A stretch of DNA of 64,000 nt from Phycobacter azelaicus (GTDB taxonomy: Bacteria > Pseudomonadota > Alphaproteobacteria > Rhodobacterales > Rhodobacteraceae): assembly GCF_014884385.1 (NCBI RefSeq), contig NZ_WKFH01000002.1, positions 1 through 64,000 on the forward strand. The letters are read 5' to 3'. This document shows, piece after piece, positions 27,956-36,833 of the stretch; positions within the stretch are counted from its first letter, which is position 1, and each line of letters opens with the position of its first letter. The position numbers were made by a program, and so were the translations under genes. The notes under the pieces were generated by a model. It was not told where the DNA came from and did no database searches. It worked only from the letters and a program-made list of their open reading frames with translations.

Positions 27956-30856
27956 ATGTCCATGTCACGGTTTTCGGTTTTGGGGCGCGCGGCCCTTCCT
28001 TCTCAGTATCACAGCGCCACGGCGCCGGTTCTTGTCAGCGGACAGGGCGCGGCCCTTCTGGAACTGCATGCCGGGCGCGGCAGCGCGGTTCACCTCTTTG
28101 ATCTTGTCGGCGGGCGCCTGCAGTTGCAGAGCACCCAACAGTCCAGCGGCGAGGCGGCCGCGATCCGCATCCGCAACACGGTCTTTGCCCTGGAAGAGGC
28201 GGCGCTGGAGCGGCTTGTGGACCGGGGCGATCAGGGCAGCCTTGGGATCAGCCGGTCCGAGGCCTTTTATTCCGGCCAGTCGGGCTTTGCCGGGGATCTG
28301 GCTGCGGTGCTCTCGGCTCCGGTCGCGGGGCGTCAGATCCTGATCGGGGCCGGCGCCGGGCAACAGGGGCTGCAAAGCTTTGAGCGACTGGGCGATGGCA
28401 GCCTGCGCCCGCTGCAATGGCTGGGCGACAGCAGCCGGATCTATGCGCGGGATGTCTCGGCCATGGCCAGCCTTGAGCAGGGCGGCACGCGCTATGTGTT
28501 CAGCGCCGCCCAGGGCGAATCCGGCATCAGCAGCTTTGCCCTTGGTCAGGGCGGACAACTGACCCTGCGCAGCAGCCTGGGTGCCGCCGAAGGGGTGGGC
28601 ATGGCCCAGCCAAGCGCGCTGCTGGCGCTTGAGGTCGGTGGGCAGGCGATGCTGCTGGCGGGCGCGGCCGGATCCGGCAGTATCACGGTGATGGCGGTGG
28701 CTGCAGATGGCCGCCTGTCTGTGCTTGACCATGTGAGCGACACGCTGGAGACCCGGTTTGGCGGGGTACAGGTGCTGGAAAGCTTTACCCATGCAGGCTG
28801 GACCTATGTGGTGGCGGGCGGCAGCGATGACGGGCTGACCCTCTTTGCCCTCTTGCCCGGTGGCCGTCTGATGGTGCTGGACAGTATCGCCGACAACAGC
28901 AGCCTCAGCCTGAGCAACGTCAATGGTCTTGCCCTGTCGCTGGTGGGGGGCACGCTACATGTCTTTGCCACCTCCGAAAGCGAGCCCGGCGTCAGCCACC
29001 TGCGCATCGACATCGCCCAAAGCGGTGCCATCACCACGGGCAGCGGCAGCCAGCTACGCGGCAGCGCGCGGGACGATATCCTCATCGCCGGTGCAGCGCA
29101 GCAGCAGCTCTACGGGGGCGATGGCGCCGATGTCTTCGTACTCTCCGGCAGCCGCAACAGCAGCGCGACCGTGCTGGATTTTTCCCCGTCCGAGGATCGT
29201 ATCGATCTGGAAAACTGGGCTGGTCTCACCTCGGTGGATCAACTGCAGATCAGCGCCCGCACCGATGGTGCCCTGCTCACCTACCGGGGGCACGAGCTGC
29301 GTCTGATCACGCAGGACGGCAGCAGCCTGTCCTATGAGGATTTCATCCGCTCCGACCTTCTGGGCCTCTACCGTCCGCCTCTGGCCAGCGACACCCCGGT
29401 GCAGATCCGCGGAAACGACAGCGCCGAACAGCTGGTGGGCGCGGACGGCAATGACAGCCTGCGCGGGATGGGCGGTGCCGACACGCTGTTTGGCCAGAAT
29501 GGGCAGGACAGTCTTTGGGGCGGCACCGGCGCGGACAGCCTGTATGGTGGCAGCGGTCAGGACAGACTTTATGGAGAGGATGACAACGACCGCCTTTACG
29601 GCGAAGACGGCCATGACCAGCTGTTTGGCGGCACCGGCAGCGACAGTCTTTATGGTGGTCTGGGCGAGGATCTGCTCGAGGGGGGCACAGGCGCTGACCG
29701 GGCCTGGGGCGGAACAGGCAATGACAGCTTAAGCGGCGGTGAGGGCAATGATCAGCTATACGGTGAAGCTGGCAACGACCGGCTTTATGGGGAGGACGGC
29801 AACGACACGCTGACAGGTGGCGTCGGCAACGATCACCTGAACGGCGGCAGCGGCCAGGACCGGATGGAGGGCGGCGCGGGGGCGGACAGCCTTTATGGGG
29901 GAAGTGACAATGACAGGATGTACGGTGGCGACGGCTCCGACCGGATCGATGGTGGAGACAGCAACGACAGTCTCTATGGCGGGGCTGGGGAGGATCTGCT
30001 GGAGGGGCGCACCGGGGCCGATCGGATCTGGGGCGAGGCAGGAAACGACAGCCTGAGCGGCGCCAGCTCGACCGATCAGCTGTTTGGCGGCGCGGGCAAT
30101 GACAGCCTGCTGGGCGGCACCGGCGATGACACGCTTTATGGTGGCGCGGGCAATGACACCATCTTCGGCAACACCGCGCTCGATACGATCTACGGCGAGG
30201 CGGGGGATGACTACATCAGCTCGGGCGACGGGGTGGATTTTGTCGATGGCGGCGCGGGCAATGACACGATCTATGGCCGCTCGGGCTGGGACAGCCTTTA
30301 TGGCGGGGACGACAACGATACGCTTTTTGGCTCCGAAGGGGATGACCTGCTGGCCGGGGGGCGCGGCAATGACCGGATCGAGGCCGGCTCGGCCTGGGAC
30401 CGGCTTTTTGGCAACTCGGGCAATGACACGCTTTATGGCAATTTCGGCTCTGACTGGATCTCCGGCGGCAGCGGCGAGGATGCGCTTTTTGGTGGCACCG
30501 GCGATGATACGCTGAAAGGGGGCAGCGGCGAGGATCGCCTGCTGGGGAACCAGGGGGTCGATGTTCTGGAAGGGGGGCCCGGCGATGATACCCTGCGCGG
30601 CGGCACCCTGGCGGATACCTTCATCTTCGACAGGGGCTGTGACCGCGATCTGCTGCTGGATTACGAAGTGGACCGCGACACCCTGCGATTTTCGACCGAT
30701 CTGGTCGGAGCGAACCAGACGGGCCAAAGCGTGCTCAATCGCTTTGCCTCATTTGATCCCGACGGGGTGCGCTTTGATTTCGGAGAGGGCGATACGCTGT
30801 TCATGCGCGGTTTAACCGATGTCACCGGGCTGCATGGCACGATAGAGATTTTCTAA
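27956..30856 (+). CDS. RTX repeat protein, probably type I secreted
   Basis: A 966-residue protein if started at 27956 (MSMSRFSVLG); an in-frame ATG two codons on is equally possible. No Sec signal peptide. Residues ~1-370 hold repeated beta-rich segments of about 50-60 residues, perhaps a propeller. From about residue 375 and mainly 480-880 there are many GGxGxDxLYG-type RTX nonapeptides that bind calcium and fold after secretion. The end (GGTLADTFIFDRG...DRDTLRF) is the usual C-terminal cap carrying the type I export signal. No T1SS genes are in the window. Bases 30164-30366 are almost identical to part of the protease gene at 56438. Function unknown: adhesion, matrix or an enzyme. Confidence 0.82.
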   Translation: MSMSRFSVLGRAALPSQYHSATAPVLVSGQGAALLELHAGRGSAVHLFDLVGGRLQLQSTQQSSGEAAAIRIRNTVFALEEAALERLVDRGDQGSLGISRSEAFYSGQSGFAGDLAAVLSAPVAGRQILIGAGAGQQGLQSFERLGDGSLRPLQWLGDSSRIYARDVSAMASLEQGGTRYVFSAAQGESGISSFALGQGGQLTLRSSLGAAEGVGMAQPSALLALEVGGQAMLLAGAAGSGSITVMAVAADGRLSVLDHVSDTLETRFGGVQVLESFTHAGWTYVVAGGSDDGLTLFALLPGGRLMVLDSIADNSSLSLSNVNGLALSLVGGTLHVFATSESEPGVSHLRIDIAQSGAITTGSGSQLRGSARDDILIAGAAQQQLYGGDGADVFVLSGSRNSSATVLDFSPSEDRIDLENWAGLTSVDQLQISARTDGALLTYRGHELRLITQDGSSLSYEDFIRSDLLGLYRPPLASDTPVQIRGNDSAEQLVGADGNDSLRGMGGADTLFGQNGQDSLWGGTGADSLYGGSGQDRLYGEDDNDRLYGEDGHDQLFGGTGSDSLYGGLGEDLLEGGTGADRAWGGTGNDSLSGGEGNDQLYGEAGNDRLYGEDGNDTLTGGVGNDHLNGGSGQDRMEGGAGADSLYGGSDNDRMYGGDGSDRIDGGDSNDSLYGGAGEDLLEGRTGADRIWGEAGNDSLSGASSTDQLFGGAGNDSLLGGTGDDTLYGGAGNDTIFGNTALDTIYGEAGDDYISSGDGVDFVDGGAGNDTIYGRSGWDSLYGGDDNDTLFGSEGDDLLAGGRGNDRIEAGSAWDRLFGNSGNDTLYGNFGSDWISGGSGEDALFGGTGDDTLKGGSGEDRLLGNQGVDVLEGGPGDDTLRGGTLADTFIFDRGCDRDLLLDYEVDRDTLRFSTDLVGANQTGQSVLNRFASFDPDGVRFDFGEGDTLFMRGLTDVTGLHGTIEIF
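30164..30366 (+). repeat. 203-bp block shared with the serralysin gene
   Basis: Aligned with 58001-58203 without gaps, I count 5 mismatches in 203 bases: four silent C/T changes and one Asn/Asp change. The flanking RTX repeats are much less alike, so this looks like a recent duplication or gene conversion between the two RTX genes. Confidence 0.9.
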
Positions 30857-30949
30857 AGCCCCGCAGGTCTGCCCCCCTCGCCTTGCACTTTGCCCCCATA
30901 CCCGGCAAGCATGAGCCAGGCAAACAGGCAAAGGCGCGTCGACCCCGTC

Positions 30950-32194
30950 ATGAAACTTCTCTTTGTGCACCAGAACATGCCCGGTCAGTACCGCGAAATC
31001 CTGATGTGGCTGGCCGCGCAGGGTGAACACGACCTGGCCTTTCTGACCCAGCGCCAGGATGTGCAGATCAAGGGGGTGCGCCGGATCAGCTACCGCCCGC
31101 ATCATAAGGCCGGCAAGGATGCCTACGGGCTGTCAAAGGACTGGGAAACCGCCGCTGGCGCAGGCCTTGGCGCCGCCCTCGCCCTGCGCGCGCTGGAAAA
31201 GAGCGACGGCTATCGCCCCGATATCATCATCGGTCATACCGGCTGGGGAGAGCTTCTGTTCATGAAGGAGATCTGGTCGGATGTGCCGGTGATCGGCTTT
31301 TTTGAATATTTCTACCGCACCTCGGGGGGGCTGGTGGGCTTTGACCCCGAGACCCCGCCCAACGATCAGGCCGGCTTTTTTGCCAAGGCGCGCAACACGG
31401 TGCCCTATGCCAGCATCGAAAGCGTCGATCTGGGGCATGCGCCGACCTATTGGCAGCGCGACCGGTTCCCCGCCTCCTTTCATGATCGCATGTATGTCTG
31501 CCATGACGGCATCCGCACCGACCGGCTGACCCCCGATCCGGGTGCCTCGATCTCGCTCGGGCGGCTGGGGCGTGCGCTGACGCGGCAAGATGAGGTGATC
31601 ACCTATGTGGCGCGCAACATGGAGCGGGCGCGCGGCTTTCACATCATGATGCGCGCCCTGCCCCGGATCCTTGAGGCCCGCCCCGAGGCGCGGATCCTGA
31701 TGATCGGCGGAAACGAGACCTCCTATGGCGCCGAAAGCAAGCATCCCGGCGGCCTGCGCGGCGAAATGGAAGAGGAGTTGGGCGACAGCATCGATTGGAG
31801 CCGGGTGCATTTCCTTGGCAAGGTGCCCTATGACGATCTGTGCCGCATCATCCGCATCAGCCGCTGCCATATCTACCTGACCATGCCCTTCGTGCTCAGC
31901 TGGTCCTTGCTGGAGGCGATGTCGATGCAGGCCACGGTAGTGGCCGCCGATGTGGATCCGGTGCGCGAGGCGGTAACCCATGGGGAAACCGGCATGCTGG
32001 TGGATTTCTTTGACCCCAAAGCCCTGGCCGATCAGGTGGTGGATGTGCTGGCGCGCCCTGATGCCTATGCCCACCTTGGCCCCAATGCCCGCGCCCATGT
32101 GGTGGAGACCTATGATTTCCTAACCCGCTGCCTGCCGGAACATATCGCCCGGATCAACGCACTGGTGCCTTCTGACAAGCGTATCCAGATCTGA
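30950..32194 (+). CDS. Family 4 glycosyltransferase (GT-B)
   Basis: A 414-residue GT-B enzyme. The N-terminal Rossmann half starts MKLLFVHQNMPGQYREIL and includes PDIIIGHTGWGELLFMKEIW. The donor half shows VARNMERARGFHIMMRALP, ARILMIGGNETSYG and VHFLGKVPYDDLC. LTMPFVLSWSLLEAMSMQAT is the EX7E-type donor site; here the first acidic residue is not obvious. The start at 30950 gives the usual N-terminus; ATGs at 30911 and 30890 are in frame. Last gene before the replication module. Confidence 0.83.
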   Translation: MKLLFVHQNMPGQYREILMWLAAQGEHDLAFLTQRQDVQIKGVRRISYRPHHKAGKDAYGLSKDWETAAGAGLGAALALRALEKSDGYRPDIIIGHTGWGELLFMKEIWSDVPVIGFFEYFYRTSGGLVGFDPETPPNDQAGFFAKARNTVPYASIESVDLGHAPTYWQRDRFPASFHDRMYVCHDGIRTDRLTPDPGASISLGRLGRALTRQDEVITYVARNMERARGFHIMMRALPRILEARPEARILMIGGNETSYGAESKHPGGLRGEMEEELGDSIDWSRVHFLGKVPYDDLCRIIRISRCHIYLTMPFVLSWSLLEAMSMQATVVAADVDPVREAVTHGETGMLVDFFDPKALADQVVDVLARPDAYAHLGPNARAHVVETYDFLTRCLPEHIARINALVPSDKRIQI

Positions 32195-32217
32195 CCCCTG
32201 CCCCCATTGAAGCCCGC

Positions 32218-32241
32218 AAATGTTTCGCGCGCGAAACATTT
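32218..32241. promoter_or_regulatory. 24-bp perfect palindrome, putative parS site 1
   Basis: The half-site AAATGTTTCGCG is followed directly by its reverse complement. The same 24 bases occur at 36509-36532 and 36644-36667. This copy lies outside the rep gene and the other two lie behind parB, so the sites bracket the rep-parAB module. Perfect palindromes with TGTTTC...GAAACA arms are typical of ParB-family parS sites. ParB binding here is inferred. Confidence 0.8.
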
Positions 32242-32276
32242 GGACCCGGTCACCTGACATGGGAAATGCTCTGAAA

Positions 32277-32312
32277 AGCTGAAAACAGCCTGCTTAGAGC
32301 CTATTTTCAGCT
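32277..32312 (-). terminator. Probable terminator of repA
   Basis: Inverted repeat AGCTGAAAA (32277-32285) with TTTTCAGCT (32304-32312). Read on the minus strand, in which repA is transcribed, the second arm continues into TTTTC. It begins 24 bases past the repA stop. A 15-base tandem duplication around TTTCAATTTCTC lies between it and the gene. Confidence 0.65.
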
Positions 32313-32335
32313 GTCCTGTTTCAATTTCTCAGATT

Positions 32336-33364
32336 TCAATTTCTCTGAGACCGCTTTTTCACCCAGCCAAGGAAAGCAGCATCGGCCTGGCGCAGGCGCG
32401 GGCTGCCCGAGCGGGCCCACATGGCGCGCCAGTCGGCCTCCAGCGCGTAGACATCAGCGCCGGGCATCAGATCACGCGCCGCCTCCAGCGTCTGGGGTTT
32501 CAGCATGGGCGCGCCCGCATCCATGCTGCTCACCACGGCGTTTTTCTGGGAAAACCGGATCAGATCGCCGGGCAGCTCTTCCAGCGTGTAATCGGGCAAG
32601 GGCTGCGCTGCGATCATGTCGCGCAGCATCTTGCGAAAGACCCGGCGCGGGCTGGCGGAGCCCGATTTCTTGAGGAGGGTCTCAACCGAAATCTGCCAGC
32701 TGGCTTGTCGGCCGCAGTGTTTGCGCGCCAGCTCATAGATCCGCCGCTCAAGAGGCTTTCTCAGGCGAAAGTAATCGCGGGAAAGGGTCAGCACCGATTT
32801 CGACAGCACCGCACGATAGAGCCAGTCACTGAGCGTGACGGCGACGCTGACCATGCGCCCACCGCGAGCCTTCCTCACGATCTCCCAGCGCTCGATCAGC
32901 CCAAAGCCTGAGGTGACCTCCTGCCCGCCGGTCACGATATTCGTGGTGATACGAGTGCCGGCCAGACGTTCAAAAGCCTCGCGCAGACGCCGGTAGGCAT
33001 CCCCGCTGGTTTCGCGATTGGTCGCCACCAGAAGGTCGTGCGCCTTGAGGTGCAGCGTGCGGCTGACCTGGCGGCCCGCGTTCAAGGCCGCCATCAGCTG
33101 GCTGATGCAGAAGATCAGGATGTCCTTGTCGTGGATCGTCGCCAGCCCCTTGACGCTGGGGGTGACGGTGATCTCGGCGCCATTGTGTTCATAGGACAGG
33201 ATGCGCCGGTCGGGCCGGGTGCCGAGCGAGAACAGCGGATGCTCCATCGAGGCCAGATCGTTCTTGGGGATCGCATCGAAAATATCGCAGAGAAAGAACT
33301 CCCCCTGCCCTTCGGGGGGATAGGCCCCCGCTGTCAGACCGCCGCCGGTCACCCCTGTCGCCAT
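32336..33364 (-). CDS. repA: Plasmid replication initiator RepA (RPA domain)
   Basis: The 342-residue protein matches the replication initiator protein A family (Pfam RPA) known from Rhodobacterales plasmids. Near the N-terminus are FFLCDIFDAIPKNDLASMEH and PLFSLGTRPDRRILSYEHNG. The core includes TVTPSVKGLATIHDKDILIF, HLKAHDLLVATNRETSGDAY and a winged-helix-like section RLRKPLERRIYELARKHCG. It should bind the iterons between it and parA and open the origin. It diverges from parA, with the putative origin between. Normal length for the family, no breaks. Confidence 0.9.
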   Translation of the reverse strand: MATGVTGGGLTAGAYPPEGQGEFFLCDIFDAIPKNDLASMEHPLFSLGTRPDRRILSYEHNGAEITVTPSVKGLATIHDKDILIFCISQLMAALNAGRQVSRTLHLKAHDLLVATNRETSGDAYRRLREAFERLAGTRITTNIVTGGQEVTSGFGLIERWEIVRKARGGRMVSVAVTLSDWLYRAVLSKSVLTLSRDYFRLRKPLERRIYELARKHCGRQASWQISVETLLKKSGSASPRRVFRKMLRDMIAAQPLPDYTLEELPGDLIRFSQKNAVVSSMDAGAPMLKPQTLEAARDLMPGADVYALEADWRAMWARSGSPRLRQADAAFLGWVKKRSQRN

Positions 33365-33468
33365 TGCTCTTCTGCCTGTCCTTCATCCCCCAGTTGTTCA
33401 AAGGGCGTCTTCAGCGCGCCCGCCCAGGGTGACTCGGTTTCGTGGTTTTGATTACGCTCACCCTAAAG

Positions 33469-33477
33469 TTATCCACA
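33469..33477 (+). promoter_or_regulatory. DnaA box, perfect consensus
   Basis: TTATCCACA, the strict R1-type DnaA box, 11 bases before the first iteron. Confidence 0.75.
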
Positions 33478-33487
33478 TCGTCTCGCA

Positions 33488-33553
33488 ACGGGGTTCCGGA
33501 ATCGCTTCTTCGGGGGTTTGGAGTCATTTCATCGGGGTTTCAGAGTCACTAAG
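33488..33553 (+). repeat. Three 22-bp iteron-like direct repeats
   Basis: The units start at 33488, 33510 and 33532, exactly 22 bases apart, that is two helical turns. Shared core: CGGGG(T/G)TT..(A/G)GA(G/A)TC, with units 2 and 3 closest (TCGGGGGTTTGGAGTCA, TCGGGGTTTCAGAGTCA) and unit 1 degenerate. They are the likely RepA binding sites. Confidence 0.7.
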
Positions 33554-33847
33554 GTCCAAAATCTGCATCTGATCGCCAATGAAAAAAGGGCTTTGCAGGA
33601 AAACTCAATCTCCCTTAACTATAATATAACTCATAAATAACAGGGCAGAAAATTTTCAGGCCCTCAAAACAGCCCGATTTCCCCGATCGCAAACAGCGGA
33701 TTTGCTTAGAAAAATCCAAAGAGGTGCGCATAATGCTTCCATGTGCGCTGTTTTTTGCTATCTTGTCAAAAAGGCAGCACATCAGGCCGAAGCTACCCTA
33801 AAACGGCTGGGATCGTTGCTGAAGAACAGGAAGGCAGGCGATCTCCT

Positions 33848-35275
33848 ATGGCACGAGATATCCACAGAAAAGACGCAGCGCGCAAAGAGACAGGCCGAGG
33901 CGCGGATCTGCCCCCCTATTTCAATATCGACCCCGATGCGGCTCTGGCAGATCTTGATGCCCCCACCAGCACCGAAGGGTTTGCGGCCATCGCAGAGGGC
34001 TGCGCCCGGGGCCGCGCCGATCTGGCAAGCCGGGGATTGAACGAGGAAGGGCGCAAAAGCTTACGCCTGTTTTCCACCTGGGAAATCACCCGCTACCTGA
34101 TCCCCGTCGCCCAGGCCCATTTCCGCCGGGTGCTGAAGGCCAACCCCGAGCTGCCGCAGGGGCGTTCGGAAACCGAAGGCGGCGCCAAATGGTTCACCCT
34201 CGACGAGGTGCTGACCCTGCGGGCCCATTTCGCGGCGCAAGGATCAAAGGCCAAGGATTACATCCCCTACCGCCCCAAAGGACTGCCCGCCAAGATGGTT
34301 GCCGTGGCCAATTTCAAGGGTGGTGTGGGCAAGACCTCCACCGCCGCGCATCTGGCCATGTCGGCGGCATTGGATGGCTACAAGGTGCTGGTCATTGATC
34401 TCGATAGCCAGGGATCGATGACCTCGATCTTTGGTGGCCGGGTCGAAGACGAATGGCAGACCGCCTTTCCGCTCTTGGCCCGCCACTACGGCGAACACCT
34501 GCGGGTAGAAAACCAGCGCCGCCTGGACCGGGGCGATGCACCCCAGCCGCTGGACGACAGCCTGACCGCGGCGATGGAGATGACGGCCGCCGATGTGATC
34601 CAGCCCACCCATTGGCCCAATATCGACCTTATCGGCGCTCAGCTGAACCTTTATTGGGCCGAGTTCCAGATCCCGGTCTGGCGCATGGCGGCGCGCTCCT
34701 GGAAGCTCTGGGATGCGCTCACCGACCGGCTGGAAGAGGACGGCGTGCTGGACCAGTATGACGTGATCTTCATCGATACCCCGCCGGCTCTTGGCTATCT
34801 CACCATCAACGGGCTGTCGGCCGCCGACATCCTTCTGGTGCCCATGGGGGCGTCCTTCCTGGAGTTCGACAGTACGGGGCGGTTCTTCGACATGCTGCAT
34901 TCCACCTTTGCCAGCATCGAGGAGGGCGAGAACCTCGCCGCCCGCGCCCTGGGCCGCCCCGAGATGGGCTTTGAATGGGATGCGGTGCGCGCGGTGATCA
35001 CCCGCTACGACAGCGCCCAGCAGGGGGAGCTGGCGGCGCTGATGCAGGCTTATATGGGGCCGGTGCTCTCCCCTCATAAACAGGATTTCACCGCCCTCAT
35101 AGGTCAGGCCGGCGAGCAGGTCAGTGGCATCTACGAGGCCGACTATCGCGATTTCAACCGCGAGACTTATGCGCGCGGGCGCGAAACATTTGATGAGACC
35201 TATGCCGCCTTCAAACGGCTGCTCATTGGCTGCTGGCGCCGCGCCGAGGTGCAGATGCAGAGCGCGGCCGAGTAA
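33848..35275 (+). CDS. parA: Plasmid partition ATPase ParA (type Ia)
   Basis: A 475-residue protein. Residues ~1-145 include a helix-turn-helix-like DNA-binding region (WFTLDEVLTLRAHFAAQ), as in P1-type ParA. The ATPase follows: deviant Walker A AVANFKGGVGKTSTAAHLAM, A' motif VLVIDLDSQGSMTSIFGG, Walker B VIFIDTPPALGYLTINGL. The extra N-terminal domain suggests that it also represses its own promoter. I choose ATG 33848 (MARDIHRKD), with AGGAAGG upstream; the longer frame from 33743 is Cys/Ser-rich and unlike the family. parB follows 65 bases on. A degenerate half of the 24-bp palindrome lies inside the gene at 35180-35191. Confidence 0.92.
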   Translation: MARDIHRKDAARKETGRGADLPPYFNIDPDAALADLDAPTSTEGFAAIAEGCARGRADLASRGLNEEGRKSLRLFSTWEITRYLIPVAQAHFRRVLKANPELPQGRSETEGGAKWFTLDEVLTLRAHFAAQGSKAKDYIPYRPKGLPAKMVAVANFKGGVGKTSTAAHLAMSAALDGYKVLVIDLDSQGSMTSIFGGRVEDEWQTAFPLLARHYGEHLRVENQRRLDRGDAPQPLDDSLTAAMEMTAADVIQPTHWPNIDLIGAQLNLYWAEFQIPVWRMAARSWKLWDALTDRLEEDGVLDQYDVIFIDTPPALGYLTINGLSAADILLVPMGASFLEFDSTGRFFDMLHSTFASIEEGENLAARALGRPEMGFEWDAVRAVITRYDSAQQGELAALMQAYMGPVLSPHKQDFTALIGQAGEQVSGIYEADYRDFNRETYARGRETFDETYAAFKRLLIGCWRRAEVQMQSAAE

Positions 35276-35340
35276 GGCCCCGGCAGGGATGATGGCGCAG
35301 GCTGCGCGCCCAAAGGAGACAGCCAGAAGGAGATGGGCAG

Positions 35341-36432
35341 ATGGCCAAACGCAAACGACTGATGCCAGCACAGACCACCTATCTGTCCGGCGCGCCGGAA
35401 GGTAAATCCGCCCTTGGCGGGCCGATGTCCGTGGGGGCTGCTCCGATTGCGCAGGTCGCTTCCGAGGCGGCCTCGACCGCTGCCCTGCGGGAGCTGTCCG
35501 ATGTGCTGGAGACCGCCCGCGCCAAGGGGCTGATGATCGAAGAGGTGCCGCTTTCGGCCATCGATGAGACCCACCTCGTGCGCGACCGGATCGAACAGGA
35601 TGCCGAGGAAATGGAGGCTCTGGTTGAATCCTTACGCGCCCGCGGCCAGCAGACCCCGATCGAACTGGTGCCGCTGGAAGGCCGCCCGGATGGGCGCAGC
35701 CACGGTCTGATTTCGGGTTGGCGCCGCCTTGGCGCGCTAAAGCGGCTCTATGCCGAGACATCAGATCCTAAATTCGCCACGGTCAAGGCGCTGATCATCC
35801 GCCCCGATACGGCGCAGGATGCCTATATCGCCATGGTCGAAGAAAATGAGATCCGGGTGAACCTGTCCCATTATGAACGCGCGCGCATCGCGGTGCGGGC
35901 GATGAAGGAAGAGGTGTTTCCGACTCTGAAAAAGGCGCTGCAGAGTCTCTTTGCCAATGTGCCGCGCGCCAAGCGTTCCAAGATCCGCAGCTTCGTGACG
36001 CTGGTGGAAGAGTTGGATGCAGTGCTCTTCTATCCCACTGCCATCAGTGAAAAGCTGGGCCTCGCCCTGGTGCGGGCCATGGCAGAGGATGAAGGGTTTG
36101 CCGAACGGCTGCGCGCCGCCCTGCAAGCCGCGCCGCGCCAGACCCCCGCCGAGGAGGTTGAAATCCTCAATCGGGTGCTGAGCGAGGGGCAGGTTGAAGA
36201 GCCTTCTTCGACCCTAAAGGCACCATCAGAGCCGCAAAAGCCGCAGGATGCCGCCCTACCCCGCCCCAGCATCCGAACCCCTGGGGCGCCCGCGTCCGAG
36301 CGGGTTACAGTGCAGGCCGCCGCCGGCGTGCGCCTTGGCTTTTCGCAAGCTCAGAACCGGATCGAGCTGACCGGGGAGGGCGTCAATGCCGAGCTGATGG
36401 CCGCCCTGAAAGACTGGCTCAAGCATCGCTGA
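35341..36432 (+). CDS. parB: Plasmid partition protein ParB
   Basis: A 363-residue centromere-binding protein. The ParB/RepB N-terminal domain shows VPLSAIDETHLVRDRI, LVESLRARGQQTPIEL and LISGWRRLGALKRL, with VEENEIRVNLSHYERARIAV after it. Next comes a helical HTH section (~180-270) and a C-terminal part that should dimerise (~320-363). It is expected to bind the three 24-bp palindromes. The 13-base TTCGACCCTAAAG that begins near 36207 recurs at the terminator behind the gene. Confidence 0.9.
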   Translation: MAKRKRLMPAQTTYLSGAPEGKSALGGPMSVGAAPIAQVASEAASTAALRELSDVLETARAKGLMIEEVPLSAIDETHLVRDRIEQDAEEMEALVESLRARGQQTPIELVPLEGRPDGRSHGLISGWRRLGALKRLYAETSDPKFATVKALIIRPDTAQDAYIAMVEENEIRVNLSHYERARIAVRAMKEEVFPTLKKALQSLFANVPRAKRSKIRSFVTLVEELDAVLFYPTAISEKLGLALVRAMAEDEGFAERLRAALQAAPRQTPAEEVEILNRVLSEGQVEEPSSTLKAPSEPQKPQDAALPRPSIRTPGAPASERVTVQAAAGVRLGFSQAQNRIELTGEGVNAELMAALKDWLKHR

Positions 36433-36458
36433 CGCTGGGCATCATGACTGCAATATTC

Positions 36459-36487
36459 GACCCTAAAGGTACCTTTAGGGTCTTTTT
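36459..36487 (+). terminator. Terminator of the parAB operon
   Basis: GACCCTAAAGGT (36459-36470) is followed at once by its reverse complement (36471-36482), then TTTTT. The palindrome is perfect over 24 bases, so the actual hairpin will leave a few central bases unpaired. It lies 26 bases after parB. Confidence 0.85.
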
Positions 36488-36508
36488 CTTTGCTGTGCTC
36501 AGTCTCCC

Positions 36509-36532
36509 AAATGTTTCGCGCGCGAAACATTT
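36509..36532. promoter_or_regulatory. 24-bp perfect palindrome, putative parS site 2
   Basis: Identical to the sites at 32218 and 36644 (AAATGTTTCGCG plus its reverse complement). It lies 76 bases after the parB stop and 135 bases before site 3. Confidence 0.85.
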
Positions 36533-36833
36533 GAGGGCCGCCTTGCCTCTTTTGTGTGGCCTCGCCATCCGGCCTGAACGCGGGGAATTCCACCTGCGCC
36601 GCGTGTGGTGGCGCTCGCAATCCGCGCCTCGGGAGGGTGCGGAAAATGTTTCGCGCGCGAAACATTTGAGCGTTCGGGCTGTGGGCATGATCCGGCTTGG
36701 ATTTCGCCTGCGCGCAGGGATTTTGGGCTGTGCACTGGACTTGCCCCGGTTCTTTGGTCAGAACGGATAATCAAAGGATTCAATGCGCCGCCGCCCTCGC
36801 GACCGAAGGGCCCGTGGCAGAGAGGAATAGCAG
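36533..36833. other. Intergenic region between the par module and gmd
   Basis: About 300 bases with parS-like site 3 and no gene that I trust. The gmd promoter is expected in its second half (36670-36820). Nothing else is clear. Confidence 0.5.
36644..36667. promoter_or_regulatory. 24-bp perfect palindrome, putative parS site 3
   Basis: Third identical copy, preceded by an extra A. Together with site 2 it forms a pair 135 bases apart behind parB, the usual place for a plasmid centromere. Confidence 0.85.

Larger units (their letters stand above)
33365..33847. other. Putative replication origin (oriV) between repA and parA
   Basis: No gene in 483 bases. Going from repA: an inverted repeat AGGGTGA/TCACCCT (33426-33432, 33458-33464), a perfect DnaA box TTATCCACA (33469-33477), three 22-base iteron-like repeats (33488-33553), and an AT-rich tract at about 33580-33720 with TATAATATAACTCATAAATA-like sequence. 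This is the classic order of an iteron origin. Promoters of repA and parA must also lie here; the inverted repeat near the repA start may be its operator. Confidence 0.72.

Noticed and set aside
29400..30640. Tandem repeats as a CRISPR-like or intergenic repeat array
   Set aside because: They are in frame and encode RTX nonapeptides; there are no uniform repeats or spacers.
32218..32241. The 24-bp palindrome as a terminator of the GT4 gene
   Set aside because: There is no loop and no T run after it, and exact copies elsewhere lie at the par locus, so a protein-binding site is more likely.
34244..35761. Long minus-strand open frame opposite parA/parB
   Set aside because: It is a shadow of GC-rich coding sequence: low-complexity Arg/Gly/His content, no domain, and it runs across two certain plus-strand genes.
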